A stretch of 64,000 nucleotides of DNA, from the NCBI GenBank assembly GCA_016709305.1, contig JADJNA010000056.1, forward strand, positions 1 through 64,000, read 5' to 3'. This DNA comes from Candidatus Villigracilis saccharophilus. Lineage in GTDB: Bacteria; Chloroflexota; Anaerolineae; Anaerolineales; Villigracilaceae. A program made the position numbers and the translations under genes. Shown piece by piece: positions 1 through 9,949 of the stretch (the first letter of the stretch is position 1; every line of letters begins with the position of its first letter). A model generated the notes under the pieces. The model saw only the letters and a program-made list of their open reading frames with translations, ran no database searches and was not told where the DNA came from.

Positions 1-797
1 GCTATCCCGGGTCGGAGCGCGTGGCCCCAATAACCGGTTGCAACATGTAGCTTCCTGGAACAAATGCTCTGGGCGAAGCCGCTGAAATGATTCGCCGTGG
101 TGCTGCAGATGTAATGATTGCCGGAGGGGCTGAAGCTGCCATTACTGCGCTTTCCATGGCTGGCATGAATGTAATGACCGCTTTGTCCTCGCAATGGTAG
201 TCCACAAACAGCTTCGCGCCCTTTTGACAATGGCGTGATGGATTTTGATGGGTGAAGGCACCGGGTATGCTGATCCTTGAGTCGCTTTGATTTTGCCCTG
301 GCGCGTGGCGCGAAATAATACTGTAATGAATTACCGGGCTATGGCACAACTGATGATGCGCATCGTATCTCGCCCCGCTGAAAATGGGGCAGGCGCTGCG
401 ATATCAATGGTCTCGCCCTGCAAAAGCGGGGTTGATGCCTGCGGATATTGGTTATATCAACGCGCATGGGACTTGTGCATACTTGAATGACAAAAGTGAG
501 ATTGCCGCGAATAAAACGGTATTTGCGGAACAGGCCTACAAGATCCCTGTCTGTTCTACTAAATCCACGACAGGTCATTTACTGGGCGCATCTGCGCAGT
601 GGAAGCCGTATTCAGCGCAAATGGCGATCATTAATAATATTTTGCCACCCACGAACAATTACTGACCCCGACCCTGTTTGTGATCTTGATTATGTGCCCA
701 ATCAAGCGCTTTGCTGCAGGCAAATTATGTTATGTCGAATTCATTTGGATTTGGCGGCCACAACGCCACACGATCTTGAGTGTTACAACCCCCCTAA
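1..797 (+). pseudogene. fabF: Disrupted 3-oxoacyl-ACP synthase II (FabF-like), 5' end cut by window
   Basis: Pieces of a beta-ketoacyl-ACP synthase II, the condensing enzyme of fatty-acid elongation, can be read in order but only by changing frame many times. Recognisable parts are the stretch reading NALGEAAEMIRRGAADVM (about 62-115), a damaged nucleophile-cysteine region just before it, the YINAHGT motif (about 453-475), the STKSTTGH motif (about 556-585) and the terminal NSFGFGGHNA (about 738-770). Both histidine motifs are therefore still present. Indels fall roughly every 20-60 bases, far more than anywhere else in the window. It is followed at once by fabH. Either the gene has decayed or the sequence here is uncorrected. 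An intact paralogue lies at 12688-13932. Confidence 0.8.
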
Positions 798-805
798 GAG
801 CCTGC

Positions 806-1761
806 ATGCCATTTGCGCATATATTACGGGCTGGGGGCATGCTTGTCCCGGAACCGGTATTGACCAATCGCGATCTTGCCAAACTCATAGATACAATGAT
901 GAATGGATTCATGATCATACTGGAATTGGAGAGCCACATTGCTCGTGAAAATGAGTTTCCGTCCACGCTCGCGGTCGAGGCAGCCCCCAAGGCGTTAGCA
1001 GTTGCCAATCTCGCCCTGACCGAACTCGATCTGATTATTTATCGACTTCCTCGCCTGTAATATTGGCCAGCCAGCCATTGTCCAATACAAGACCAGATCG
1101 GCGCAAACAGGTACGGGGCATTTGACCTGCTGGCTGCCTGTTGGGTTTACCTTCACATTGAACATGGCCGAACAAGGCTGGTATTCGCAAGCGTTCATTA
1201 GTACTTGTGATCGGGTCGGAGACATTATCCCGTTTTGTGGATTGGAAGGATCGCAACACCTGCATCCTCTTTGGAGATGGGGCAGGCGCTTTTGTTTTGC
1301 AGGCAAGCGACAAACCCGGCGGGGGTTTATCCGCAGTAATGGACTCCGATGGCTCAGGCGCGGATTCTTTGACATTGCTTGGCGGCAGTTGCGTCACGTC
1401 ATCCTTGCCACAGGAACTGACCGCTTGCGAGGGCAAGCATTTTGTCCAAATGGATGGAAGGCGGTATTCCGCCTTTGCCACGCGTGTCAAGGGGCGGGCT
1501 GTTATGGAAGCGTTGGAAGCATTAGGATTGACAACCAATGATGTGCAATGGATTATCCCGCATCAGGCGAATTTTCCGAATTATTGAAACAGCTGCAAAA
1601 TTTTTTTAGAATGCCGCTTGACAAATTTATCATCAATGTGGAGCATTGTGGAAATACTTCCACAGCCTCAATACCGATCGCAACTGTGGAGGCTGCTCAA
1701 AAGGGACAGCATATCCGGTGACAAAGTTGTGTTTGTCGGTTTTGGAGCGGGTCTTACCTGA
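806..1761 (+). pseudogene. fabH: Disrupted 3-oxoacyl-ACP synthase III (FabH-like)
   Basis: This is a beta-ketoacyl-ACP synthase III, the enzyme that starts fatty-acid synthesis by condensing acyl-CoA with malonyl-ACP. The N terminus can be rebuilt as MPFAH, then ITGWG, then PVLTNRDLAKLID. Further on are the nucleophile region DLLAAC (about 1120-1140), GDGAGAFVLQ (about 1276-1305), IIPHQAN (about 1553-1573) and CGNTSTASIP (about 1645-1675). The last residues are GFGAGLT before a TGA at 1759-1761. Cysteine, histidine and asparagine of the catalytic triad are thus all still encoded, although at least five frame changes are needed to read through. The order fabF-fabH suggests one transcription unit. 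Retention of all three catalytic residues argues for sequence errors rather than long decay. Confidence 0.8.
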
Positions 1762-1963
1762 GGCATATGGTTGTGGAGTGGACTAAGGACCTATCCCGAC
1801 CAGAAACAATAACCTTCTAGAGCAATATCAGTTCTTTGCGCGTTTGCGCAGATCCGTTCGGCGCGCGATCCGTTACATTGAAAGCTTCTACGCATAGGAA
1901 ATTTGATCATTTTTTCAATCAATTGTGGTAGCATAAGGTTGAAATAAAAAAAAGGAGTGTATT

Positions 1964-2034
1964 ATGGGCCTACCACGTGGTGCTGAATGGATCATCATTC
2001 TGCGGAGCCTGAGAATAAAGAAGAAAACAAGTGA
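1964..2034 (+). pseudogene. tatA: tatA remnant with internal deletion
   Basis: A strong ribosome-binding site (AAAAGGAG, about 1950-1957) precedes an ATG that opens MGLPRGAEWIIIL, the start of a TatA/Hcf106 twin-arginine translocase subunit and its membrane helix. The helix breaks off after about 13 residues. In another frame the sequence ends AEPENKEENK-stop at 2032-2034, which looks like the charged tail of the same protein. The rest of the helix, the glycine hinge and the amphipathic helix are missing, roughly 100-150 bases if the protein had usual length. Read as it stands, the ATG frame gives a 25-residue peptide ending at 2041. A terminator follows directly. The identification rests on the short N-terminal match and the acidic/lysine tail. 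Confidence 0.6.
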
Positions 2035-2046
2035 CTTGTAAAATAA

Positions 2047-2075
2047 GGCTCTCTGAAAAGAGAGCCCTATTTTTA
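2047..2075 (+). terminator. Rho-independent terminator after tatA remnant
   Basis: A perfect 8-bp stem GGCTCTCT/AGAGAGCC with a GAAA loop is followed by CTATTTTTATTTT. It ends the fabF-fabH-tatA side and may also serve the convergent gene on the minus strand. Confidence 0.85.
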
Positions 2076-2105
2076 TTTTAGGCATGTTTTTCGCAGCGGA
2101 TATTT

Positions 2106-4170
2106 TTAAGTTCTTAGTTGCGTCACAAGCTCTTCTGGATCTGTAGCAGGCAGCTTACAAACAAAGTCCTCACAAATATATGCAGTTGCTTTTCCATCTG
2201 CTGGGATTCGTCCATTTAATAATGATGGTGCTTCGTTTGGAGGGGGGAAATTGGACGCGGCGACTACCACGCCGGGTCTTAACTCAGACCATATCAACCT
2301 GAGCATCTGATCGAATATTTCCTCACCCGCTTGACCGATTACGACGATCTGTTTTGTGCTTCCAGCGGAATTTTCCGCCGCCGACAGCCATCTTGCAAAC
2401 CCAAGCGGATATCGTAACGCCGAATCACCCATGATCGCTAATGCCTGTTCTGCAAGATCGCGATATTTCCCTTCACCAGTGTAGGCTGCTATTTTCAATA
2501 AAGCTTCACAGGCTAATGCATTCCCTGATGGCGTTGCATTATCTGAAATATCCTTTGGTCGTATGAGTAAAGGCTCGCCGTCAAGCGGTGTGTCGAAGAA
2601 TCCGCCGTTCGGGTCGGTAAATTTTTTGATCATTTCATCGGTTAGTTCATGGGCAGATACGAACCATTTATTATTAAAGTCTGTTTGATAAGCTCAAGTA
2701 AACCAATATCAATGAGGCGTAGTCTTCAAGAAACACCGCGCTTGTTGCTGCATAATTGCGCCATGCGCGGACCAATTGATTATTTGGTCTCAATGCGGAA
2801 AGCAGAAAATCTGCGCTGCAGGTAGCCACCTTGTAATATTTGTTCTCAGTTGGAGAAGCATTTATTTCTGTATCGGAATATGGAAGTACTCTTGCGGCTT
2901 CAGAAAAAGTTGCCAGCATAGGCCATTCCATGCTGTGAGGATTTTATCGTCTGTAGCTGGGCGTATGCGTAAGGTACGGACAGCTTGAAGTTTTGCGTGG
3001 GGATTCTGCCAGTTTGACGGGGACAGCTTCGAGATTGATCTTGAAGCGAGCGGCGAGGGATGCGTCATCGAGCGTTCGGTGTAGTACGGTTTTTCCCTCC
3101 CAATTGCCTGTCGTGGTGATCCCGTAAGCCGCTTCAAAAAATTCAGAGTCTATTTTTAGTACCCCCCGAATTTCTTCTAAATTCCAAACATAATACTTTC
3201 CCTCCACGCCCTCAGAGTCCGCGTCCAGTGAAGAGTAGAATCCGCCCTCATCATGCGTCATCTCGCGCATGACAAAGTCGAGGGTTGCTTCAACGATCCG
3301 TTTATAAGCGGGATCCTTGGTGACCTGCCATGCCCGCAGATAAATTCGTGCGAGCATGGCATTGTCATAAAGCATTTTCTCAAAATGAGGTACCCTCCAA
3401 AAATTATCAGTACTGTATCGTGAGAAGCCCCCACCAACAACATCATACATGCCGCCGCGTGCCATTGCGTGCAGGCAGTGGTTGATCAATTTATAATTTT
3501 GTTCTTCTTTATTTACAAGCGCATGGTTGAGGATGAATTCGAGAGCCATGGGTTGTGGGAATTTTGGCGCGACACCCCAGCCTCCATATCCCCAGTCATA
3601 TGCGGCTGTCATTGAATTAATGATGGCTTCAAAGTGCTCTGACTTGAGGAAATCATTTTTTTGATTTTGGTTCTGTTGTTGCAGGCGGCCAATGATCTGA
3701 TTCCCGACTTTTTCAATTTCGATTCGGTCGTTTTTCCAGGCGTTGGCCAGACCCGACAGGATGTCTTTAAAGGCGGGCATATTGTAGCGCCGCACAGGCG
3801 GAAAGTACGTCCCAGAGTAGAATGGCTTGAGGTCGGGCGCAAGAAAAACCGACATTGGCCAGCCGCCTGACCCTGTCATTGCAACAACGGCTTGCATATA
3901 GATTCCGTCAATATCAGGTCGTTCCTCGCGATCCACCTTGATGTTAACGAAGAATTCATTCATGAATTCAGCCGTTTCTTCATCTTCAAATGATTCATGT
4001 GCCATCACATGACACCAATGACACGCGGCATAACCGATGCTGAGAAAAATGGGTTTGTTTTCATTCCTGGCTATTGCCAGCGCTTCAGGTCCCCAGGGAT
4101 GCCAATCTACCGGGTTGTTTGCGTGTTGCAGCAGATAGGGAGAGTTTGAGTTTGCAAGATGGTTGACCAT
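2106..4170 (-). pseudogene. Thioredoxin-fold DUF255 protein (YyaL/SPATA20 family), frameshifted
   Basis: The first 400 residues (4170 down to about 2996) show the DUF255 thioredoxin-like N-terminal domain: SNSPYLLQHANNPVDWHPWG, then SIGYAACHWCHVM with the paired cysteines, then DREERPDID and GWPMSVFLAPDLKPF. The (alpha/alpha)6-barrel half continues in other frames: TDDKILTAWNGL, ATFSEAARVL, then FLEDYASLIL, and finally KDISDNATPSGNALACEALL to the stop at 2106. Joined, the protein would be about 685 residues, the normal family length. Frame changes sit near 2996, 2932 and 2690. The last is at TTGATAAGCTCA (plus strand), where one fewer A restores the frame. Function in bacteria is uncertain; the family is often linked to redox or sugar-epimerase-like folds. 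Confidence 0.85.
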
Positions 4171-4207
4171 ATGTTACCTTTTAAGAACCTGTAAGAATTA
4201 TTACTGC

Positions 4208-4213
4208 ATTATA
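4208..4213 (-). promoter_or_regulatory. Possible -10 box upstream of the DUF255 gene
   Basis: TATAAT on the minus strand, 38 bases before the DUF255 ATG. I see no convincing -35 box at the right distance. Confidence 0.35.
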
Positions 4214-4326
4214 GCGTGGTCTGTTTTTGGATGGAGAATTACAAGATGCTCTAATTTATTTCGATCGGATTTTACAATACTTCAAATCAGATTGAAATAA
4301 GCTTCACCTGGAGCGAGGTGCAAAAT

Positions 4327-5472
4327 TTAGAAATGGTGTGATTTTTTGATCTTTCCTTCGAGCAACAGGTATGTTATTAGGGTGACCAACATCATTATGC
4401 CAAAGATCGTGTACATTTGTGCACCGCCCGCTTTCTCAAACAAGAGTGCGCTAAGGTAGCCCCCGCCCGCTGATCCAAAGCCAAAAAGCATGGCGCTAAA
4501 AACTCCCTGTGCAGTCGCGTTTAAACCAGCTGGTGCATTTTCATTTGCGTAAGAAACACCGGCTACCCATAAAGCCGAAAATGTAACGCCATTAATGAGT
4601 TGGAAAACGAGAATACCCTCGGCAGAATCAAATATGACATACAGGAATAGTCGTAGTGTTGTTGCAATCATGGCAATGACCAATAGCCCATGTGGTTTGA
4701 ATCGTGCAAGCAGGCGGTCTGAAAAAAATAGGACGGGTAATTCAGAAATTGTGGCAATGCCCAGGGCGGTGCCCATCAGACTTTTGCTGATTCCGAGTTC
4801 ATCCATGTATGCAAACAAATATAGGTTGATGCTTGTGAATGCAATACCGCAAATAAGGGTGGTAATAAGAAAAAGGATCAGTCTCTTATTTGAAAATAAA
4901 GCGCGCAATCCATTTCTATAAGATGTGTCCTGCTTGATTGGATTGAAAACAAATTTCTGGCTGACCAGAAAGCCAAGGAACATTAGGAACGCGTAGGACC
5001 AGAATGCCCAATTCAATCCCAGTTTGCTGATCAATATGCCTGCAATTGGTGCGGCGATACCCCAACCAAACGTTCCGCCCACCCGCACACGCCCATACAT
5101 ATGTTTATCGCCCCTGAGCATGGAAATGGTGGCGGTATCTGCCAGTGAATTAACAGGCGCTCCCAAAAAAGAAAACACCGCTATAAGCAAAAAAACAGCC
5201 GTAATCGTTTTTATGGATGGAAATATTAGGATCAAAGCCAGCGAAAGCAGCATTGTGGAACTCAGTACAAGTTTATAGCGGTGGCTGATATCGGCGATTC
5301 CCGTCCAAAACGGTGCGCCGACCAAAGTGATCAATGGAGAAATTCCAAAAAGCAATCCGATCTGGGAGCCCGTAAAATTCAGACTCTGATAATACAAAAC
5401 CAGATAGGGTAAAAAGCTGGCGTTTGCGGCAAAGTAAAGGAAATAAAAGGAGAATGGCCAGATTTTCTTCAT
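4327..5472 (-). CDS. MFS transporter (MFS_1-like, PPP/NucP-type)
   Basis: A 381-residue major facilitator superfamily protein with about 12 hydrophobic segments. The N terminus (FYFLYFAANASFLPYLVLYY, then GLLFGISPLITLVGAPFWTG) resembles the MFS_1-like group that includes the 3-phenylpropionate and nucleoside symporters. The GTFGWGIAAPIAGILI segment and the short basic C terminus also fit. The substrate cannot be told from sequence. The gene stands alone, convergent with nothing and divergent from the lipoprotein gene on the right. The ATG at 5472 has no strong Shine-Dalgarno sequence. Length is normal for the family. Confidence 0.8.
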   Translation of the reverse strand: MKKIWPFSFYFLYFAANASFLPYLVLYYQSLNFTGSQIGLLFGISPLITLVGAPFWTGIADISHRYKLVLSSTMLLSLALILIFPSIKTITAVFLLIAVFSFLGAPVNSLADTATISMLRGDKHMYGRVRVGGTFGWGIAAPIAGILISKLGLNWAFWSYAFLMFLGFLVSQKFVFNPIKQDTSYRNGLRALFSNKRLILFLITTLICGIAFTSINLYLFAYMDELGISKSLMGTALGIATISELPVLFFSDRLLARFKPHGLLVIAMIATTLRLFLYVIFDSAEGILVFQLINGVTFSALWVAGVSYANENAPAGLNATAQGVFSAMLFGFGSAGGGYLSALLFEKAGGAQMYTIFGIMMLVTLITYLLLEGKIKKSHHF

Positions 5473-5729
5473 TGTGAGTCAGGGGTTTGTAGTTGTCCGC
5501 GTGATTTTATGGCGGCAACGGAGTTCGTTATAAGGCGGTAGGCTTGAAAAGACTGCGGGTTGAAAGTTATGGGCATTTTTACCTCCACGAAACCAGAAGT
5601 ATAGGTTCTGTGTGAATTTTCCTGGCACTCGGATTAAGTTGTGCGTTGCCGCCTTGCGGTTTTGTTTTCTTCACTCGTAGATGAAGTTTACCCGTAAAAC
5701 TATTTTTGACAGCCTAACTATATGGGGGA
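5473..5729. other. Intergenic region with a distant 10-bp inverted repeat
   Basis: No open frame of interest was seen. GGCGGCAACG at 5511-5520 recurs inverted as CGTTGCCGCC at 5644-5653. The function of this pair, if any, is unknown. Confidence 0.4.
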
Positions 5730-5757
5730 TTAACAATCGACGACATTTGGCTATAAT
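5730..5757 (+). promoter_or_regulatory. Sigma70-type promoter for the lipoprotein gene
   Basis: TTAACA (5730-5735) and TATAAT (5752-5757) are separated by 16 bases. The expected start lies about 5764, leaving a 26-base leader that holds a GAGGAGAAAG ribosome-binding site before the ATG at 5790. Confidence 0.65.
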
Positions 5758-5789
5758 TACACTATCTTATAAACCCTGAGGAGAAAGAA

Positions 5790-6293
5790 ATGAAGAAAAT
5801 TAATATATTGTTCGCGGTCATTGTTCTTGTTATGGCATCCCTTGCCTGCCAAACTGTCATGGGTGGCGGCGATGAGGATGGCGGGAATAATAGTTTTGAG
5901 ATTCCAGATTTGCCCGAGATCACTGAAGTTCCCCAGAGCAATGGAAATGACGCTGAAGTCCCTCCGACGCTTCCGCCTGATCTTGGCGGAGATGGTTTTA
6001 CTCTGGGTGGTGAAACGGATTTCCCTTTGCCTGATGATGCCTCCAACCTGATCAATATGGGCAATGATATTGTTAACTTCCAGACGAATTTATCTCTTGA
6101 TGATGCGATGAATTTTTACCGTGATGAATTTGGCAAACTGGGTTATACCGAAAGGGATGGATTGACTGTGACTTCAGACACTACATTCAGTATGGTCTAT
6201 GATGGACATGAAAGTGGTATGGCTGTCACGGTTCAAGGTGTGGACCTTGGGGATGGCACTGTTAATATTTCCATTACTCTTGTAGATCTGTAG
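5790..6293 (+). CDS. Secreted lipoprotein of unknown function
   Basis: A 167-residue protein with a typical lipoprotein signal: MKKIN, a hydrophobic run, and the lipobox LASLAC, so cysteine about 20 would be lipidated. An Asp/Gly/Pro-rich linker to about residue 80 (with the run EVPPTLPPDLGGDG) leads to a small folded domain, about residues 85-167, with FYRDEFGKLGYTERDG and a strand-rich end (MAVTVQGVDLGDGTVNISI). That domain resembles small alpha/beta extracytoplasmic domains in other lipoproteins, but I do not recognise a named family. It has its own promoter and a convergent neighbour on the right. Confidence 0.75.
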   Translation: MKKINILFAVIVLVMASLACQTVMGGGDEDGGNNSFEIPDLPEITEVPQSNGNDAEVPPTLPPDLGGDGFTLGGETDFPLPDDASNLINMGNDIVNFQTNLSLDDAMNFYRDEFGKLGYTERDGLTVTSDTTFSMVYDGHESGMAVTVQGVDLGDGTVNISITLVDL

Positions 6294-6336
6294 CTCTTGT
6301 ACGAAACCAGGGCCGGCTTATCATTGTTCTGTTGTA

Positions 6337-8086
6337 TCATGATTTTGATAGGCCGCCCCCGCCGTCTCTCATTTCGACTTTGACCCATTGTCGCACAGAG
6401 TTGACCAGGAATATTTTTGAGCATTTCGATAATTCCTTCAGTTGGATAATCCGCTCCTGTATCTGTTTTGTTGCTAGCAAGTATCCACGGAATGTCCCAG
6501 CCAACACTCCACAGGAAATTGGAGGCGTTAGTAATTCGCCATTGATTTCGACGACAAGATTGCCGATGCTGAATTCGGTCAACTCTCTTTTTTCATTGTC
6601 AAGTAAAGTGCCGTCCATACCCGGCTGGGTGGTGGGCGGGTAGAAATTTCGATTTGTAGTTTTGTGATACAGAAAAATTTCATCTGAATTCACAGGATGC
6701 TTCGCCAGACATGCTTTGAATGACATTTCCGTGGTCTGGAAAGGATGAGCTTCAGAATCGATGAGTCCGGTTCTGTTAACTAAAACCCGTACGCGTTGTG
6801 GCGAATTAAATCTGGCTGACAATTTTTCCAGATGGTCGGTCAGGCGCTCCCTGGAAAACGTAAAACTAAAGTAATCGGCTGAGTCTCGCATTCTCTCGAT
6901 ATGCTTCTCCAGCAGGAAATATCCATCCTGTGAAGTCCATAAAATGGTTTCGAGGAGCGAAAAGTCTCTGGGAGGTTCCCATAAAACGCGGCCTTTGAGC
7001 AATGCTTCGTTGTATTCGTCTGCACTGGTTGAGTCCCATACGATGCCACCCCCGATGCCATATTCTGCTTTGCTGATTTCCCTGTCTATGAGCGCTGTGC
7101 GGATGGCCACGCTGAATTGAGCCTTGCGATTTGGAGCGATATACCCGATACTCCCAGTGTATATCTTACGAGGTGTTGACTCTAACTCTGCGATAATATT
7201 CATGGTGCTGACTTTTGGCGCGCCAGTGATGGAAGCGCATGGAAAAAGTGCGGAAAATATCTCATCCAGCGATGCGTCGGTATTTGCCTGCACTGTCGAG
7301 GTCATTTGGAGCAGGGTGGGATATTTTTCAATTTTGAATAACTCGGGCACTTGTACACTGCCAACCCGCGCAATTCGGCCGAGATCATTACGGATCATGT
7401 CCACGATCATCACGTTTTCAGCGCGATTTTTGACCGAGCTGTGCAGCCATTCGGCTTGTATCAGATCTTCGGAAGTTGTGCGCCCGCGTTTGGCTGTTCC
7501 CTTCATTGGGCGGCTGAATATTTTATCTCCGTTTAACTTGAAAAATAATTCAGGCGAGGCGGAGCAGATCGCATGTCGGCCAGTGTCGATGTAAGCTGCA
7601 TATTTATTTTGTATTTGCGCGAGATTAAGAAAGAAATCCCATTCCCTGCCTTTGAAGTTTGCATCCAGCCGCATGGTGTAGTTGACTTGATATGTTTTGC
7701 CCTGCGCGATAAAGTCTTTTACTTTTTCAATTGCGGTGATATAACTTTCGCGGGTGATGCCCGCCTGCCAATCCAATACCGGCAAGCCGCTGAATTCTCT
7801 AAAGCTCTCCAATGTCGTAATCGCTTGCGGCTCTGGATACAGTCCAAACCATAGCAACCGGAAATTGTCTGCGTTTTTTAACATTTAATGCGCTGTCGAA
7901 CGCCGGCGCGGCTTCATAGCTGATAAATCCCGCCGCGTGCCAGTTATTAGTGTTGATCAATCGCTCTACTTCCTGCAGTGCAGCTCGCACACTTTCAATA
8001 CTGTCCGTGCTGATAAGGTGATGCGGATCTGAGAAATACAGCCACTCGTTATTGCTTTTTAATAAAACTTCATTTTTTTGGATCAA
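6337..8086 (-). pseudogene. pabB: Aminodeoxychorismate synthase I fused to class IV aminotransferase/lyase (PabB-PabC), one frameshift
   Basis: The N-terminal part (from 8086) encodes the start of the PabB chorismate-binding enzyme with AAGFISYEAAPAFDSAL. The frame then changes near 7873: the run of six A on the minus strand should be five to read NVKNADNFRLLWFG. The remaining 515 residues hold the chorismate-binding core (FSRPMKGTAKRG, then MIRNDLGRIARVG, SITGAPKVSTM, and GIGGGIVWDS). From about residue 400 a class IV PLP domain (ETILWTSQDGYFLLEKHIER) follows. The fused protein, about 580 residues, would make 4-amino-4-deoxychorismate and convert it to p-aminobenzoate for folate. Start is TTG at 8086, only 12 bases from the divergent vanZ start. 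The homopolymer frameshift suggests the real gene is intact. Confidence 0.88.
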
Positions 8087-8098
8087 GGCAGCCTCAAG

Positions 8099-8488
8099 GT
8101 GAAAAAATTCCTGTCAATTGTACCTCGCTGGTTCCCAGCGCTTTTTATGATGATCGTGATCTTTGTGATCTCATCTCAGTCTGGAGATGACCTTCCCAGC
8201 TTTCGGAATTGGGATTATGCCATCAAAAAGGCGGGTCATGCGCTTGGTTATGGTTTGCTTGCATTGTCCTATTTCCATTATTTGAGATACAACTCAAAGC
8301 AATACTGGCTCGCATGGTGCCTGGCGCTTTCTTATGCCATAACCGACGAATTCCACCAGTCATTTGTGTCAGGAAGACATGCGTCAATATTTGATGTAGT
8401 GATCTTCGACGGTCTCGGGGCGTTTGCTGCGCTCTGGATATTTTCACGTTTTTGGAGCAAACATGCGGAAGAAATATACACGCCGTGA
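8099..8488 (+). CDS. VanZ-like membrane protein
   Basis: A 129-residue protein read from GTG at 8099; a TTG at 8078 in the same frame would add seven residues but is less likely. It has four membrane segments and the VanZ-family features: SSQSGDDLP after the first helix, the conserved HALGYGLLAL, the YAITDEFHQSFVSGR loop and the DVVIFDGLGA helix. VanZ-like proteins are small membrane proteins of mostly unknown role, some linked to low-level teicoplanin tolerance. The 3' end overlaps the next gene by 26 bases, so the two are probably co-transcribed. Confidence 0.85.
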   Translation: MKKFLSIVPRWFPALFMMIVIFVISSQSGDDLPSFRNWDYAIKKAGHALGYGLLALSYFHYLRYNSKQYWLAWCLALSYAITDEFHQSFVSGRHASIFDVVIFDGLGAFAALWIFSRFWSKHAEEIYTP

Positions 8489-9893
8489 TTTTTTGAAAGT
8501 GGCATCCATTGGCACGGCTTCTGTGATTGTCTTGTCTTGTGGATTGATCGACCCGGTGCTTCTCTCTGCGACTGAGGAGCCTGTCCCAGTACCAGTGGAT
8601 ACTCCCCGCTCTGACTCTGGCCTGCGAACAGCCGAGGTTCTCATCCTCGGCGCGGGTATCGCCGGCCTCGCCGCTGCTCGTATGCTCGTGGATGATGGGG
8701 TGAGTGTGATCGTCCTTGAAGCTCGTGACCGCATCGGTGGCCGTTTATGGACGGATTTTTCTCTTGGCTTGCCGCTTGATCTCGGCGCGTCCTGGATTCA
8801 TGGCGTGAATGGGAATCCGATCAGCCAATTGGCAAAACAATTTGACGTGCAAACTACTCCAACAGATTACGATAACAGTATGCTGTACGATTTTGACGGA
8901 CGTGGAATGTCCGATGCGGAATATGCGCAGGTCGAAAGTTTGTATGATTCCATTTATGCTGAAGTTGAAGAGATGCAGGAAGATACTGAAAACGATACCT
9001 CTCTTCAACAGGCATTTGATAAAGTCATATCCCGTCAAGATCTCTCCAAAGAAGAGCTGCGCAGGCTGAATTTTTATATTCAGCAGGAGACCGCTCTTGA
9101 ATACGGCGCTGACCCGGATCATCTCTCCTTATGGGAATGGGATCAGGATGAAGTATTCAGCGGTAGTGATGTAGTCTTCCCAAAAGGATATATCCAGATC
9201 GCAAATGGATTGGCGGCAGGCTTGGATATTCGCCTCAATGTGAAGGTGGCGAGTGTTTCTTACAGTGTAAACGGCGTGGAGGTGCAATCTTCATCTGGCG
9301 TGTTCGCGGGAGATAAAGCTATCCTCACATTCCCGCTTGGTGTGTTGAAGCAGGCCGTAGTTAAGTTTGATCCGCCGCTGCCAGTGTGGAAACAAGCCGC
9401 AATAGACCGGCTTGATATGGGCGTGTTAAATAAGGTGTATTTGAAATTCCCCGAACTGTTTTGGGATGAAGAGATTGAAACAATTTCATATTTGGGCGAA
9501 CCCATTGGGGAGTGGTGCGACTGGCTGAGTTTTGTGCCGTATACGGGTGCACCTGTTTTGATGGCATTTCACGGCGGCGCAAAAGGGTTTGCGATCGAAG
9601 GTTTATCGGATGATGAAATTATCGCGGGTGCGATGAAGACTTTACGTGTGATATATGGTGAGCATATCCCAGAGCCTGCTGGGTTTCTCGTCACCCGTTG
9701 GGGAAGGGATCCTTTTTCGTTTGGCGCATATTCCCATATCCCGCCTTACGCCAGCGGTGATGATCTTGACGCGCTCTTTGAGCCAGTGGGTGACGTTTTA
9801 TTTTTTGCGGGCGAGGCAACAAACCGTAAATATCCCGCCACTGTGCATGGAGCGTATCTGTCAGGCTTAAATGCGGCTGGAAAAATCAGGTAA
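8463..9893 (+). CDS. Tat-exported flavin amine oxidase
   Basis: The ATG at 8463 gives a 476-residue protein starting MRKKYTRRDFLKVASIG, a clear twin-arginine signal; a cysteine in VLSCG may mark a lipoprotein. The FAD-binding motif VLILGAGIAGLAAARML is at about residues 60-76, followed by VLEARDRIGGRLWT. The C-terminal FAD motif is near FFAGEATNRKYPATVHGAYL, which is typical of monoamine and polyamine oxidases. It would oxidise an amine outside the membrane with O2 or another acceptor; polyamines are possible given the pot operon at 54.4 kb, but this is inference. An upstream in-frame start at 8424 would bury the Tat signal and is rejected. A hairpin terminator follows. Confidence 0.85.
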   Translation: MRKKYTRRDFLKVASIGTASVIVLSCGLIDPVLLSATEEPVPVPVDTPRSDSGLRTAEVLILGAGIAGLAAARMLVDDGVSVIVLEARDRIGGRLWTDFSLGLPLDLGASWIHGVNGNPISQLAKQFDVQTTPTDYDNSMLYDFDGRGMSDAEYAQVESLYDSIYAEVEEMQEDTENDTSLQQAFDKVISRQDLSKEELRRLNFYIQQETALEYGADPDHLSLWEWDQDEVFSGSDVVFPKGYIQIANGLAAGLDIRLNVKVASVSYSVNGVEVQSSSGVFAGDKAILTFPLGVLKQAVVKFDPPLPVWKQAAIDRLDMGVLNKVYLKFPELFWDEEIETISYLGEPIGEWCDWLSFVPYTGAPVLMAFHGGAKGFAIEGLSDDEIIAGAMKTLRVIYGEHIPEPAGFLVTRWGRDPFSFGAYSHIPPYASGDDLDALFEPVGDVLFFAGEATNRKYPATVHGAYLSGLNAAGKIR

Positions 9894-9903
9894 GTAATGG
9901 ATC

Positions 9904-9940
9904 AAAAAAGAGATGACCATAAAGGACATCTCTTTTGTTT
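9904..9940. terminator. Bidirectional terminator between amine oxidase and scpA
   Basis: AAAAGAGATG (9906-9915) pairs perfectly with CATCTCTTTT (9927-9936), giving A-rich and T-rich flanks on both strands. It separates two convergent genes. Confidence 0.85.
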
Positions 9941-9949
9941 TATCTCACA

